From Periweissella ghanensis (GTDB lineage: Bacteria; Bacillota; Bacilli; Lactobacillales; Lactobacillaceae), in assembly GCF_918814755.1 (NCBI RefSeq), contig NZ_CAKKNT010000010.1, positions 1 to 59,410 on the forward strand: 59,410 nt of DNA, read 5' to 3'. The stretch's first letter is position 1; each line of letters starts with the position of its first letter. Below are positions 45,816 to 54,341 of the stretch, piece after piece. A model generated the notes under the pieces. That model had not been told where the DNA came from and did no database searches. It was given only the letters and a program-made list of their open reading frames with translations. Position numbers and translations under genes: made by a program.

Positions 45816-45852
45816 TTCGTTCACCTCGCTATTGTTATTTGGACAATATCAA

Positions 45853-46167
45853 TTAGATTCCATCAACTTCATTTGAAAATTCACGGTTATCAGGATTGTT
45901 TGAACGCTTGTAAACCACAAGAATGCGGCCAATCGTTTGCACAATTTCAATTGGTGAATTTGCTTCGATGTATGCTTTTACTTCTGTAACATCAACATCT
46001 GCATTTTGTAAAATGGCGATTTTAAATAATTCGCGCTTTTCAATAGCATCTTCAACTTGGTCCAACCAAATTTTTGATAAACCATTTTTACCAACATTTA
46101 CCAACGGGTGCATTGAGTGGGCTTGGGCCCGAAGGTAACGTTTTTGTTTTCCACGTAAAGTACTCAT
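45853..46167 (-). CDS. yhbY: CRM-domain RNA-binding protein YhbY
   Basis: Ribosome assembly-associated RNA-binding protein. The 104 residues start LRGKQKRYLRAQAHSMHPLVNVGKNGLS, the CRM fold with its G-x-x-G loop in VGKNGLS, and include IAILQNADVDVTE and QTIGRILVVYKRS. Usual length. It lies 16 bases downstream of yqeH. The neighbouring aroE found between yqeH and yhbY in Bacillus is absent. Confidence 0.93.
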   Translation of the reverse strand: MSTLRGKQKRYLRAQAHSMHPLVNVGKNGLSKIWLDQVEDAIEKRELFKIAILQNADVDVTEVKAYIEANSPIEIVQTIGRILVVYKRSNNPDNREFSNEVDGI

Positions 46168-46183
46168 TTTTATCTCTCTATTC

Positions 46184-47320
46184 TTAAATCATGGCGGCAC
46201 GCACAAGAACGGAAACGCCCTTTGGTGCCCAACCTGCTACGGTAACATTTGCTGGTACGGTTACCCATCCTAAACCATTAATCACAATATCTGACTTAAC
46301 TTTAGTCCGGAATTCGTGACGTTGTAAGGCTGGGAAATCAGTCATTTCTTCACTTGTTGGTGGTACTAATAACTCACCAGCATGCTTGGCATAAAAGCTA
46401 TCAGCATTAGCTAACTTGGTCCGGTGAATCATCAAGTTATTTTCAAAGTAGGCGACAAAGGAATTCCGTTCACCTTGAATAAAGTCCAACCGTGCTAAAC
46501 CACCAAAGAATAAAGTTTGTTCCGCATTCAATTGGAAGACAACCGGCTTTAATTCCTTTTGGGGTGAAACATATTTCAATTCCTTGGCACCAAGATAGTG
46601 CGCCATTTGGTCTTGGTGAATAATTCCTGGCGTATCAATCAAACTCGTATTGTCATCAAAAGGAATTTCAATTTTATCCAAAGTTGTGCCTGGGAAACGT
46701 GATGTCGTAATCAAGTCTTGAATTCCAGTTTGTTGTTTAATAATTGAGTTAATTAAAGTTGATTTACCAACGTTAGTAACCCCCACAACGTACACATCGC
46801 GACCATCACGGTATTTATCAATCTTGGCTAACAATTGATCAATTGAATGGTTTTTAGCGGCTGATACAAGCGCGACATCAATCGGACGAATCCCGTTAAT
46901 GTTAGCTTGTTGGCGCATCCAATCAGTTAACTTAGTGCGTTTTAATGAACTAGGCATCACGTCAGCTTTATTTCCGACTAATAAAACAGGGTTATCACCA
47001 ACAAACCGATGTAAACCAGGAATTAATGAACCAGTGAAATCAAAGATATCAACCACATACACAATCAAAGATTTAGTATCGGCAATTTGGCCAAGTAAAC
47101 GACGGAAATCATCATCGGTTAAAGAAACCGGTTGAATTTCGTTGTAGTGCCGTAAACGGAAACACCGTTGGCAATAAACTTCATCCATTTCTAACCCTTT
47201 TTTCAAAGCGCTCATTGGTGTAAAACCAAGTTCACCTTTGTGTTCTGTTTGCAATTGAACCCCACAGCCGACACAGTTAATACCTTCAGCAAGGGCTACT
47301 TGTAATTCTTCATCAGTCAT
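46184..47320 (-). CDS. yqeH: Ribosome biogenesis GTPase YqeH (circularly permuted)
   Basis: GTPase needed for small-subunit assembly. The 378 residues open with a zinc finger (CVGCGVQLQ and CQRCFRLRHYNE), followed by permuted G motifs: G4 LVGNKADVM comes first, then G1 GVTNVGKSTLINS and G3 LIDTPGI. A C-terminal RNA-binding domain follows. It overlaps the yqeG stop by eight bases. Confidence 0.96.
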   Translation of the reverse strand: MTDEELQVALAEGINCVGCGVQLQTEHKGELGFTPMSALKKGLEMDEVYCQRCFRLRHYNEIQPVSLTDDDFRRLLGQIADTKSLIVYVVDIFDFTGSLIPGLHRFVGDNPVLLVGNKADVMPSSLKRTKLTDWMRQQANINGIRPIDVALVSAAKNHSIDQLLAKIDKYRDGRDVYVVGVTNVGKSTLINSIIKQQTGIQDLITTSRFPGTTLDKIEIPFDDNTSLIDTPGIIHQDQMAHYLGAKELKYVSPQKELKPVVFQLNAEQTLFFGGLARLDFIQGERNSFVAYFENNLMIHRTKLANADSFYAKHAGELLVPPTSEEMTDFPALQRHEFRTKVKSDIVINGLGWVTVPANVTVAGWAPKGVSVLVRAAMI

Positions 47321-47843
47321 TAATTTTATCCATCCATTTCAAGTTCGGAAACTTCTTCAACATTGAACGTTTAACCGGCTTTTCAATAAAGCGGTTAATA
47401 CGGGTATTCCATTGATCAGTTTCAATCAATGGTTTTACTAAAATACTACGGACACCCGCATTGTTAGCGGCCCAAACATCAGTCATCAATTGATCACCGA
47501 CCATGACCACTTCACTTGGATCCAAATTTAGTTGGCGAATTGCTTGCTTAATTCCACGTGTTAATGGTTTTAACGCTCGTGAAACGTATTGTGCTCCTAA
47601 TGGGGCCACGGCTTTGCTAATTCGTTCTTCTGAGTTATTTGAAACTACAATCAAAGGAATGCCAGCTTGCTCCAAATCACGTAACCATTGGCGTAATTCG
47701 TTAGTTCCTTCGGGATTATTCCATGCAATTAACGTGTTATCTAAATCAGTTAACACAGCTTTAATGCCTTGCGCCTTTAGTTGTGCTGGCGTGACATTAT
47801 AAATAACATCAACCATCCAAGTCGGTGCAAATTTATTTATCAT
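47313..47843 (-). CDS. yqeG: HAD-superfamily phosphatase YqeG
   Basis: The 176 residues have HAD motif I LTDLDNTLIAWNNPEG with nucleophile Asp, motif II VVSNNSEER, the lysine in FNA/ALKPLTRGIKQA, and motif IV GDQLMTDVWAAN. YqeG-type enzymes are type IIIA phosphatases; substrate unknown, phosphatidylglycerophosphate in some relatives. First gene of the seven-gene yqeG-yqeM operon, with TATAAT about 50 bases upstream and AAAGGA before the ATG. Confidence 0.92.
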   Translation of the reverse strand: MINKFAPTWMVDVIYNVTPAQLKAQGIKAVLTDLDNTLIAWNNPEGTNELRQWLRDLEQAGIPLIVVSNNSEERISKAVAPLGAQYVSRALKPLTRGIKQAIRQLNLDPSEVVMVGDQLMTDVWAANNAGVRSILVKPLIETDQWNTRINRFIEKPVKRSMLKKFPNLKWMDKIND

Positions 47844-47892
47844 TCAAATTATCCTTTTATATTTCACTTTTCGTTTTTATTGCAATTACTAT

Positions 47893-47898
47893 ATTATA
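47893..47898 (-). promoter_or_regulatory. -10 element of the yqeG-yqeM operon
   Basis: A perfect TATAAT lies on the minus strand 50 bases upstream of yqeG. The -35 region has no strong match. Confidence 0.45.
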
Positions 47899-47937
47899 GA
47901 GTATTTTGGCATTAAAAACTAGTTTACAAGCTGGCCA

Positions 47938-48270
47938 TTAATCTTTGTCCGCAATTATTTTATTCGCTGGGCTAAGCAAAAAACTAGCTTTCGTAAATAC
48001 TGGCGCAACGACTAAAGTTACTTCAATATTGCCTGCAAATTTCAAACGTAAAAAGCTCGGCGTCGTGGCATCATTTGCAATGCGGGTTTCAACTAATTCA
48101 TACGGTGGTAAAAATTCTAACCACGTTGTGTTATTAAACAGCGACATTTGCGTCACAAACAACGTAATACTTAAATCAAATTGATTAGTATCGGTCTGAC
48201 CAAATGCGCGCACCCGCGAATCACGACTACTAAACGTTTGTAATGCGGAAAAGATTGTTTCTTTACTCAT
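47938..48270 (-). CDS. Hypothetical protein
   Basis: No family recognised. The 110 residues appear as a compact beta-rich soluble domain (FDLSITLFVTQMSLF, FLRLKFAGNIEVTLVVAPVF) without signal, membrane segment or catalytic motif. A strong GGAGG site precedes the ATG. It lies between the rplT terminator and the yqeG -10 element and may be a single-gene unit. Codon and base use look like its neighbours, so recent transfer is not suggested. Confidence 0.6.
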   Translation of the reverse strand: MSKETIFSALQTFSSRDSRVRAFGQTDTNQFDLSITLFVTQMSLFNNTTWLEFLPPYELVETRIANDATTPSFLRLKFAGNIEVTLVVAPVFTKASFLLSPANKIIADKD

Positions 48271-48320
48271 TAATACTTGCCTCCATAAAAGTTACTTCCC
48301 TTCTATTTTAGCATGCAAAC

Positions 48321-48360
48321 AAAAAAGAGTTGCAGAGAATTCAACCCACAACTCTTTTTT
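48321..48360 (-). terminator. Terminator after rplT
   Basis: AAAAAAGAGTTG and CAACTCTTTTTT form a 12-base stem around TGGGTTGAATTCTCTG, right after the rplT stop. Confidence 0.93.
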
Positions 48361-48362
48361 AA

Positions 48363-48722
48363 TTACTTAGTTTCAAGTGCTTTCTTAGCAGCTTCTGCTA
48401 ACTTAGCAAATGATGCTTCGTCAGTAACTGCGATGTCAGCTAACATCTTACGGTTCAATGCTGAACCTGAAAGTGCCAAACCGTGCATAAACTTGCTGTA
48501 TGACAAACCGTTGATACGAGCAGCCGCATTGATACGAGCAATCCATAATTTACGGAAGTTGCTCTTAGTCTTACGACGGTCACGGAATGCGTAGTAGTAA
48601 GATTGCATAACTGATTGCTTAGCAACCTTAAAGTTGATGTGACGTTGACCACGGTAACCCTTAGCCAACTTAATCATTTTCTTGCGACGAGCACGCGTCA
48701 CTGTTCCACCCTTAACACGCAT
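48363..48722 (-). CDS. rplT: Ribosomal protein L20
   Basis: Early-assembling 23S rRNA binding protein and, in Firmicutes, the repressor of its own operon through the leader upstream of infC. The 119 residues show the basic N-terminus [39 protein letters not shown] and the globular end with [12 protein letters not shown]. Length is standard. Last gene of infC-rpmI-rplT. Confidence 0.98.
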   Translation of the reverse strand: MRVKGGTVTRARRKKMIKLAKGYRGQRHINFKVAKQSVMQSYYYAFRDRRKTKSNFRKLWIARINAAARINGLSYSKFMHGLALSGSALNRKMLADIAVTDEASFAKLAEAAKKALETK

Positions 48723-48773
48723 GGGAAAGTCCTCCTAAAAATACTTGTTTTTTGTTTACGATTTAAATTTAAA

Positions 48774-48971
48774 TTAGATAGTTGAAAGAAGCTTGTTGTA
48801 AGTCTTCAAAGTAGTGTGGTTCATCATTGAAGTACCACGAAGTTGACGACGTTGCTTCTTAGTCTTACCGTGGAAACGGTGTGAAGTAAAGGCGTTACCT
48901 GACTTCAAACCACCATTGGCAGTCTTCTTGAAACGCTTTGCTGAAGCGCGGTGTGTCTTTTGCTTAGGCAT
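48774..48971 (-). CDS. rpmI: Ribosomal protein L35
   Basis: Small basic large-subunit protein of 65 residues: [20 protein letters not shown] and the conserved [11 protein letters not shown] block are diagnostic. GGAGGAA precedes the ATG. It lies between infC and rplT, the universal bacterial order. Confidence 0.98.
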   Translation of the reverse strand: MPKQKTHRASAKRFKKTANGGLKSGNAFTSHRFHGKTKKQRRQLRGTSMMNHTTLKTYNKLLSTI

Positions 48972-49028
48972 AATACAATTCCTCCGAATAATTTAGTAGC
49001 TTTCTTTTATTAACTCGTAGACGCGACT

Positions 49029-49553
49029 CTACTTGCTATCTTTTGGCGCAAGAACCAAGAACATGCTACGACCGTCCATCTTTGCACGTTGTTCTACTTT
49101 AGCAACTTCAGCAGTTGCTTCCGCTAAACGATCTAAGACAGCACGTCCAATTTCCTTGTGCGTAATGGCACGTCCCTTAAAACGAATTGACGCTTTAACT
49201 TTGTTACCTTGACCCAAGAACTTAAGCGCTGCTTTCAAACGGGTGTTAAAATCGTTGTCATCAATAACTGGTGAAAGACGAACTTCCTTAACAGTTACGA
49301 TTTTTTGGTTCTTACGGGCTTCACGTTGACGTTTTTGGGCGTCAAACTTGAACTTACCGTAATCCATGATTTTAGCGACCGGTGGCTTGGCGTTAGCTTG
49401 CACTAATACCAAATCCAAATCTTGATCTTCAGCGAGCTTCAAAGCTTCTGACGTAGGCATGATACCTTTATCACCAGCATCTGTAATCAAGCGAACTTCA
49501 CGTGCGCGAATTTTATCATTAATCAAATCTTGTTGTGGTCGAGCTTGTGCTAT
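49029..49553 (-). CDS. infC: Translation initiation factor IF-3
   Basis: Controls start codon selection and subunit dissociation. The 174 residues include [39 protein letters not shown], and the C-terminal [23 protein letters not shown]. The only upstream start-like codon, TTG at 49568, lies in the GGAGG site; an AUA at 49553 is exactly eight bases past GGAGG and gives the family-like N-terminus (M)[18 protein letters not shown]. Non-canonical AUU/AUA starts are a known autoregulatory feature of infC, since IF-3 discriminates against them. Confidence 0.95.
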   Translation of the reverse strand: MAQARPQQDLINDKIRAREVRLITDAGDKGIMPTSEALKLAEDQDLDLVLVQANAKPPVAKIMDYGKFKFDAQKRQREARKNQKIVTVKEVRLSPVIDDNDFNTRLKAALKFLGQGNKVKASIRFKGRAITHKEIGRAVLDRLAEATAEVAKVEQRAKMDGRSMFLVLAPKDSK

Positions 49554-49568
49554 GGTTTTGTCCTCCAA

Positions 49569-49719
49569 ATTTTATTTTGCGTGAAAACAAAAGAGGGTTC
49601 GCGTATAAATACGCAAACCCGCTTATAAAATCATTCATCATGGTTTTAAAAATATCTAGCCTAGCAACGCAATTATCACTGAGGCGAGAAGCGGGTGCTC
49701 CTACTTTGTTTTCTCAACA
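49569..49719 (-). promoter_or_regulatory. L20-type leader (attenuator) of infC-rpmI-rplT
   Basis: The transcript leader contains ACCCGCTT (49689-49696) and its exact complement AAGCGGGT (49617-49624), which also begins the terminator hairpin at 49582-49622. The two pairings exclude each other, the logic of the Firmicute L20 leader, where L20 binding stabilises termination. The middle (GTAGGAGCACCCGCTTCTCG on the minus strand) is the recognisable conserved part. No gene lies in this stretch. Confidence 0.8.
49582..49624 (-). terminator. L20-leader attenuator terminator
   Basis: GGGTTTGCGTA and TACGCGAACCC pair around TTTA, followed by TCTTTTGTTTT. It ends about 15 bases upstream of the infC ribosome binding site. 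Confidence 0.85.
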
Positions 49720-49725
49720 AAATAT

Positions 49726-49754
49726 ATCTTACCGTAAGCCCAAAGCTAAGTCAA
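49726..49754 (-). promoter_or_regulatory. Promoter of the infC operon
   Basis: TTGACT (49749-49754) and TAAGAT (49726-49731) are 17 bases apart. A second candidate, the extended -10 TGATACAAT at 49787-49795, lies further upstream. Confidence 0.65.
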
Positions 49755-49796
49755 GCATTTTAACTTGTTTTGGACTAACAATATTGATTGTATCAC

Positions 49797-49823
49797 AAAT
49801 CTTACTTGGCGACACTAAGATTT
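49797..49823 (-). terminator. Weak terminator after the 49823-50218 gene
   Basis: AAATCTTA and TAAGATTT form an eight-base stem around GTGTCGCCAAG. The minus-strand T tail is short. Confidence 0.35.
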
Positions 49824-50218
49824 TACTTTTTTTGTGGTGGTAATTTTTCATTTTGGCCAATCCCAACTTCCGCTGGTTGTGGAAATGGCACCTTGCCACG
49901 CATTTGTTGGCGATAACGGCGATAATCAGCGCGTTTCATCCGGCGAATCCGGTTTGAATCAGCATCAATAATTGATACGACTGAACCAAATCCCATCCAA
50001 AATAACCACACGATGAGCATGATTAATCCAAACAGCGCGATTTTTTCGTGAATCGTCCGATACGTAAAAATCGCCCATATCAAAAACCACAACATTTCAT
50101 ACATCCCTAATCGGCGGAGCAATCGGGGTTTATCATAACCATTCCGATAAGCTACTCGCCATAAGTCATCTAGTTTGACAATGGGTTCTAAACGAAATAA
50201 TCCAATTAATTTATGCAT
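49823..50218 (-). CDS. Small two-helix membrane protein of unknown function
   Basis: The 131 residues start with an amphipathic, basic region (LDDLWRVAYRNGYDKPRLLRR), then have two hydrophobic segments (MYEMLWFLIWAIFTY near 39 and IALFGLIMLIVWLFWMGFG near 60), then a long basic tail (RRMKRADYRRYRQQMRG). A paired membrane hairpin with cytoplasmic positive ends is likely. The ATG lies eight bases inside the recN 3' end after AAGGAG, so it is coupled to recN and is the last gene of the folD-recN operon. Confidence 0.65.
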   Translation of the reverse strand: MHKLIGLFRLEPIVKLDDLWRVAYRNGYDKPRLLRRLGMYEMLWFLIWAIFTYRTIHEKIALFGLIMLIVWLFWMGFGSVVSIIDADSNRIRRMKRADYRRYRQQMRGKVPFPQPAEVGIGQNEKLPPQKK

Positions 50219-51911
50219 GCGACTCCTTTTTCTTACTGTTGGCTAATGCTAATAACTCGGTTGCATTGGCTAGCGATAAATCGGTAACTTCCGCCCCACT
50301 AATCATGCGCGCCAATTCACGGGCCCGTTGTTGTTCATCGAGTAAATTAATTGACGTCTCTGTTCGTTCGTTAATAACTGTTTTTTGAATTAAATAATGT
50401 TGATCGGCCATCGCCGCTACTTGTGGTAAATGGGTAATCGTTAAAACTTGTGAGTGATCCGCAATTGTTGCAATTTTTTCAGCAATCGCTTGCGCAACCC
50501 GCCCTGAAACTCCGGTATCAACTTCATCAAATACAATTGAGGTCACGCCTTGATTTTGGGCAAAAATCGTTTTCATTGCTAACATCATCCGTGATAATTC
50601 ACCACCGGATGCGATTTTAGCTAATGGTTTGGCTGTTTCACCAGGATTAGTTTGAATATAAAATTCAACTTCATCGATACCATCAAGTTGGAAGGTTGTA
50701 CGTGGTTTAAAATTAACGCTAAACCGGGCCTTTTCCATATAGAGATCTTTAAGTTGTTGATGAATTTTATCTGCTAACGTCACCGCACTTGCTTGCCGTA
50801 AAGCAGATAGCGCCGCCCCTCGTTTTTGTAACTGTTGCGTAATGGCCGCTAACTGTTCTTCAAGTTGGTCACTATTAGCACTTACATTTTCCATCTTGGT
50901 AAATTCGGCTTTGATTTTTGTCAAATATGCGAGCATTGCTTCAACGTCTGGGCCGTATTTGCGTTCCAGTTGATGAATCAAATCAAGTCTTTGCTCAATT
51001 TGATTTAACCGTTCCTCATCATATTCGAGTAAATCAATTTGGTTACTGACATCTTTAACAATTTCTTGCAAGGCATAAAAGCTGCTATCAATCGTTTCAC
51101 TAATTTCGTGGTAACTTTCATCAATATTTTCGATACTTTGCATCGCCTGCATCGCTTCACCCAGATTATCAAGAGCCCCGGCGGCTTCATCACCGCTAAG
51201 TTTGATACTAACTAATTCCAACGCACTCATAATTTTTTGAAAATTATTAAGCCGGGAACGTTCCGCTAACAGTTGATCTTCTTCACCAATCGTCAAAGCA
51301 GCATCTTCTAGCTCTTCGACTTGAAATTTTAACATATCAAATCGTTGCGCCCAAGCTTGTTGGTTTTGTTGTTTTTCATTAACCGCCTTTAAAACTTGGC
51401 GGTATTCGTGAAATGTCTGTTGATATTGATCCTTTAAATCAACTAATTGACTACCAACATATTCATCAAGCATGGCTAAGTGCTTTTCAGGTTGCATTAA
51501 TTCTTGGTGTTCATTTTGACCATGAATATCAACTAGAAATTCCCCCACTTGCTTTAACGTTGTAAGGTTTAATAACATCCCATTGACCCGAATAACATTC
51601 CGGCCACTCCGATGAATTTCACGTTGAATAATTAATTGCTCATCACTTACTTCAATGCCTAAATCAGCTAACACTTGCATCAATTTTTGGTTAGTTGCAT
51701 CAATTACAAAAGCTGCTTGTAAAACTGCTTTAGGACTACCTGTTCGAATAAATTCTTGCGAACCACGACCACCAGCAAGGAGACCAACCGCATCAATAAT
51801 AATCGATTTACCGGCACCCGTTTCTCCGGAAAGAACGGTCATTCCTTGGTTGAAATCAATTTGCAGATGGGGGATAATCGCAAAATTATCAATTGATAAT
51901 TCTTGTAACAT
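50211..51911 (-). CDS. recN: DNA repair protein RecN
   Basis: SMC-like ATPase acting in double-strand break repair. The 566 residues have Walker A LSGETGAGKSIIID near 28-41, long coiled coils (about 155-370), signature KIASGGELSRMMLAM, Walker B SIVFDEVDTGVSG and the end loop LTITHLPQVAAMADQH. argR immediately precedes it, the conserved Firmicute order. GAGGAGATGATGGC precedes the ATG. I see no SOS box in the 22-base gap to argR. Confidence 0.96.
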   Translation of the reverse strand: MLQELSIDNFAIIPHLQIDFNQGMTVLSGETGAGKSIIIDAVGLLAGGRGSQEFIRTGSPKAVLQAAFVIDATNQKLMQVLADLGIEVSDEQLIIQREIHRSGRNVIRVNGMLLNLTTLKQVGEFLVDIHGQNEHQELMQPEKHLAMLDEYVGSQLVDLKDQYQQTFHEYRQVLKAVNEKQQNQQAWAQRFDMLKFQVEELEDAALTIGEEDQLLAERSRLNNFQKIMSALELVSIKLSGDEAAGALDNLGEAMQAMQSIENIDESYHEISETIDSSFYALQEIVKDVSNQIDLLEYDEERLNQIEQRLDLIHQLERKYGPDVEAMLAYLTKIKAEFTKMENVSANSDQLEEQLAAITQQLQKRGAALSALRQASAVTLADKIHQQLKDLYMEKARFSVNFKPRTTFQLDGIDEVEFYIQTNPGETAKPLAKIASGGELSRMMLAMKTIFAQNQGVTSIVFDEVDTGVSGRVAQAIAEKIATIADHSQVLTITHLPQVAAMADQHYLIQKTVINERTETSINLLDEQQRARELARMISGAEVTDLSLANATELLALANSKKKESHA

Positions 51912-51933
51912 GCCATCATCTCCTCATTTTTTA

Positions 51934-52386
51934 TTAGAGTAAATCCCGAATTTTATTAGCTACCAACTTACTATCACAGTGGTCTTTAATAAATAACATT
52001 ACTTTGGCATCATTGACCATAATGGCAAAAATTTCATCAATGCCCAAGGCTTCAATTAGATTCCCAATAACTTCACCCGTACCTGGAATTACTTTTAATA
52101 AAATCAATGAATCTTGAATTGCCAAAGATTCAACATTTCGACTCAATAGTCGGGCTAAGCGACTACGGTCAAGTGAAAATTCATTTGGTGCAAATTGATA
52201 GTTAAAATTACCGTTATTATTTCGCACCTTTATCAAATTAAGCTCCCGTAAATCCCGACTAATCGTTGCTTGGGTTACTTTTTTACCAATTTGTTCTTCA
52301 ATCGCATATACCAATTGATCTTGGCGTTCAAATGATTGCGACTGTACCAATCGGCGTATCAGCTCATGTCGTTCTTGCTTTCTCAT
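51934..52386 (-). CDS. argR: Arginine repressor (ArgR/AhrC family)
   Basis: Hexameric arginine-responsive regulator. The 150 residues have an N-terminal winged helix-turn-helix (KVTQATISRDLRELNLIKV) and a C-terminal arginine-binding domain with IPGTGEVIGNLIEALGIDEI. Located between tlyA and recN as in Bacillus ahrC. No arginine genes are in the window, and the carAB here belongs to the pyr operon. ATG overlaps the tlyA stop by one base. Confidence 0.94.
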   Translation of the reverse strand: MRKQERHELIRRLVQSQSFERQDQLVYAIEEQIGKKVTQATISRDLRELNLIKVRNNNGNFNYQFAPNEFSLDRSRLARLLSRNVESLAIQDSLILLKVIPGTGEVIGNLIEALGIDEIFAIMVNDAKVMLFIKDHCDSKLVANKIRDLL

Positions 52387-53231
52387 TACGCATTCCCCTT
52401 CTCAAGGCTTTCATCTTTTCGGTTTAATTGCTCGTAAGCACTTGTTTGAACGGCCTCAATACTCACATTGGTTGCCACTTGGGGTGCGGGAGTAGCCTTC
52501 AAATGTGCTAAGAATTCAATATTACCTTCTCCACCCTTAATCGGTGAAAAATCTAAATGTTCAACCGTAAAGCCGGCTGAAACTGCAAATTTAACAATAT
52601 CTTCAAGAACGGCTTTGTGAACGGCTGGATCACGGACAATCCCATGCTTACCAACATTTTCACGGCCGGCTTCAAATTGAGGTTTGATTAAGGCAACGAC
52701 TTCACCATTTTCAGCAATAATTTCGCGTAACGGTGGCAAAATAAGATGTAATGAAATAAACGAAACATCGATGGTCGCGAAATTAGGTTGACCATGGGTA
52801 AAGTCAGCTAATTTTGCATAACGGAAATTCGTATTTTCCATAACGATCACTCGTTCATCCGAGCGTAATTTCCAAGCTAATTGATTAGTTCCGACATCTA
52901 AGGCATATGACTTACTTGCGCCATTTTGTAAAACAACATCCGTAAAACCACCCGTTGAAGAACCGATATCTAAAACAATCCGGTCAGTAACATCAATGTC
53001 AAACGCTGTTAACGCTTTTGCTAACTTGAAACCACCCCGTGAAACATATGGCATGGGCGTGCCTTTTAAATGTAATTCTGTCGTTACTGGTATTTTGACA
53101 CCGGGTTTATCTAACCGTTCCTCATTTTCACCTAAAACAAGTCCGGCCATAATTGCCCGTTTGGCTTGTTCACGAGTTGGAAATACTCCTTGTTGTACCA
53201 ATAAAATATCGACGCGTTCCTTATCCGCCAT
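52386..53231 (-). CDS. tlyA: TlyA-family rRNA 2'-O-methyltransferase
   Basis: TlyA/YqxC proteins methylate 16S and 23S rRNA; older annotations call them hemolysin A. The 281 residues have an N-terminal S4 RNA-binding domain (VDILLVQQGVFPTREQAKRA) and an RrmJ-like methyltransferase with SAM motif VLDIGSSTGGFTDVVLQ and KPQFEAGRENVGKHG. The C-terminal 40 residues (KATPAPQVATNVSIEA onward) are an unusual low-complexity extension. It starts two bases after ispA. Confidence 0.93.
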   Translation of the reverse strand: MADKERVDILLVQQGVFPTREQAKRAIMAGLVLGENEERLDKPGVKIPVTTELHLKGTPMPYVSRGGFKLAKALTAFDIDVTDRIVLDIGSSTGGFTDVVLQNGASKSYALDVGTNQLAWKLRSDERVIVMENTNFRYAKLADFTHGQPNFATIDVSFISLHLILPPLREIIAENGEVVALIKPQFEAGRENVGKHGIVRDPAVHKAVLEDIVKFAVSAGFTVEHLDFSPIKGGEGNIEFLAHLKATPAPQVATNVSIEAVQTSAYEQLNRKDESLEKGNA

Positions 53232-53233
53232 CC

Positions 53234-54094
53234 TTAATCATTTTTCCTTTCAAAATAACTCAATAATCCTGCCACCAATTCATGATCAAATGGTTGCATA
53301 GCTGCAATCGTTGCTAATGTTGCACGGGTATCAGCTAACACTAAGGCTAACTCATCTTGCGCCCCGGCAAGTCCTAATAAGTGCGGATAAGTATTTTTAA
53401 CCAAATCAACACTGTCATTAGCATCTAAAATATCATCTTCAATTTGGAATGCTAACCCATACTTTAATCCAAAGGCCTTTAATTCTGTTTGGACTGGTAA
53501 AGTAACGTGGGCTAAAATCCCCCCAGCCAACGCCGCATAACTCAATAGCGCTCCGGTCTTTAGATTATGCACCCCCACTAATTCAGTGTGCGTGTACGTT
53601 AAGTCATTGCCCAACATATCGGCTACTTGACCACCAACCATGCCAACTGGCCCCGCATTATGAGCCAAACTTGCCATTAAAGCGACTTTACTCGTAGCGT
53701 CAATATCACTCTCAGCAATCCAACTAAAGGCTAACGTTAGCAAGCCATCCCCGGCTAAAATCGCTTGGGCTTCACCAAATTGTTTGTGGCTAGTTGGTTT
53801 ACCACGACGATAATCATCATTATCCATGGCTGGTAAATCATCATGAATTAATGAGTAGGTGTGAATTAATTCCACCGCACAGGCCACGCGAATAATACTA
53901 TCGGTGATAACCCCACCAAACGCTTGAAAAATTGCTAACGTCATAATTGGTCGCAGCCGTTTGCCACCCGCATTCACTGAATAACGCATGGCTTCAATCA
54001 AACTTGCGGGCCCATCAAGCGTCAATAACGTTTTATCCATCACTTGTTCAATTTTAGGTACATATTCCTGATAGAAGTTTTGATATTTTTGCAT
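53234..54094 (-). CDS. ispA: Farnesyl/geranylgeranyl diphosphate synthase (IspA type)
   Basis: Polyprenyl synthase extending isoprenoid chains. The 286 residues have the first aspartate-rich motif LIHDDLPAMDNDDYRRG (DDxxxxD form) and the second FQIEDDILD, plus GGKRLRPIM and GQVADML. In this operon dxs, present in Bacillus, is missing, fitting a mevalonate-based LAB. A TTG at 54100 precedes ATG 54094; AAGGA lies nine bases before the ATG, so the ATG is chosen. Confidence 0.93.
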   Translation of the reverse strand: MQKYQNFYQEYVPKIEQVMDKTLLTLDGPASLIEAMRYSVNAGGKRLRPIMTLAIFQAFGGVITDSIIRVACAVELIHTYSLIHDDLPAMDNDDYRRGKPTSHKQFGEAQAILAGDGLLTLAFSWIAESDIDATSKVALMASLAHNAGPVGMVGGQVADMLGNDLTYTHTELVGVHNLKTGALLSYAALAGGILAHVTLPVQTELKAFGLKYGLAFQIEDDILDANDSVDLVKNTYPHLLGLAGAQDELALVLADTRATLATIAAMQPFDHELVAGLLSYFERKND

Positions 54095-54106
54095 CTTCAA
54101 AGTTCC

Positions 54107-54340
54107 TTAATTTGCATCACTAGTATCAAAAGCAACCGCTTGCCCTTGATCGTTAATCATTTTAGTGAGTGTTTTTTCTGCTTCCGCAAGGGTTTTTTGC
54201 AATTCTTGACTCAAACCAACCCCGGCTTGAAATTGGGTTAACGCTTCTTCAAGCGGAACATCGCCACGTTCCAAACGCGTGACAATCGCTTCAAGATCAG
54301 TTAAGTTCTCTTCAAATGTTTTTTTATCGTTAGCTGGCAT
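54107..54340 (-). CDS. xseB: Exodeoxyribonuclease VII small subunit
   Basis: Partner of XseA in single-strand DNA degradation. The 77 residues show [20 protein letters not shown] and the coiled GVPLEEAL-type stretch ([19 protein letters not shown]) typical of XseB. It begins one base after the xseA stop, with its GGAAGGA site inside the xseA 3' end, and precedes ispA by 12 bases. Confidence 0.95.
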   Translation of the reverse strand: MPANDKKTFEENLTDLEAIVTRLERGDVPLEEALTQFQAGVGLSQELQKTLAEAEKTLTKMINDQGQAVAFDTSDAN

Positions 54341-54341
54341 T

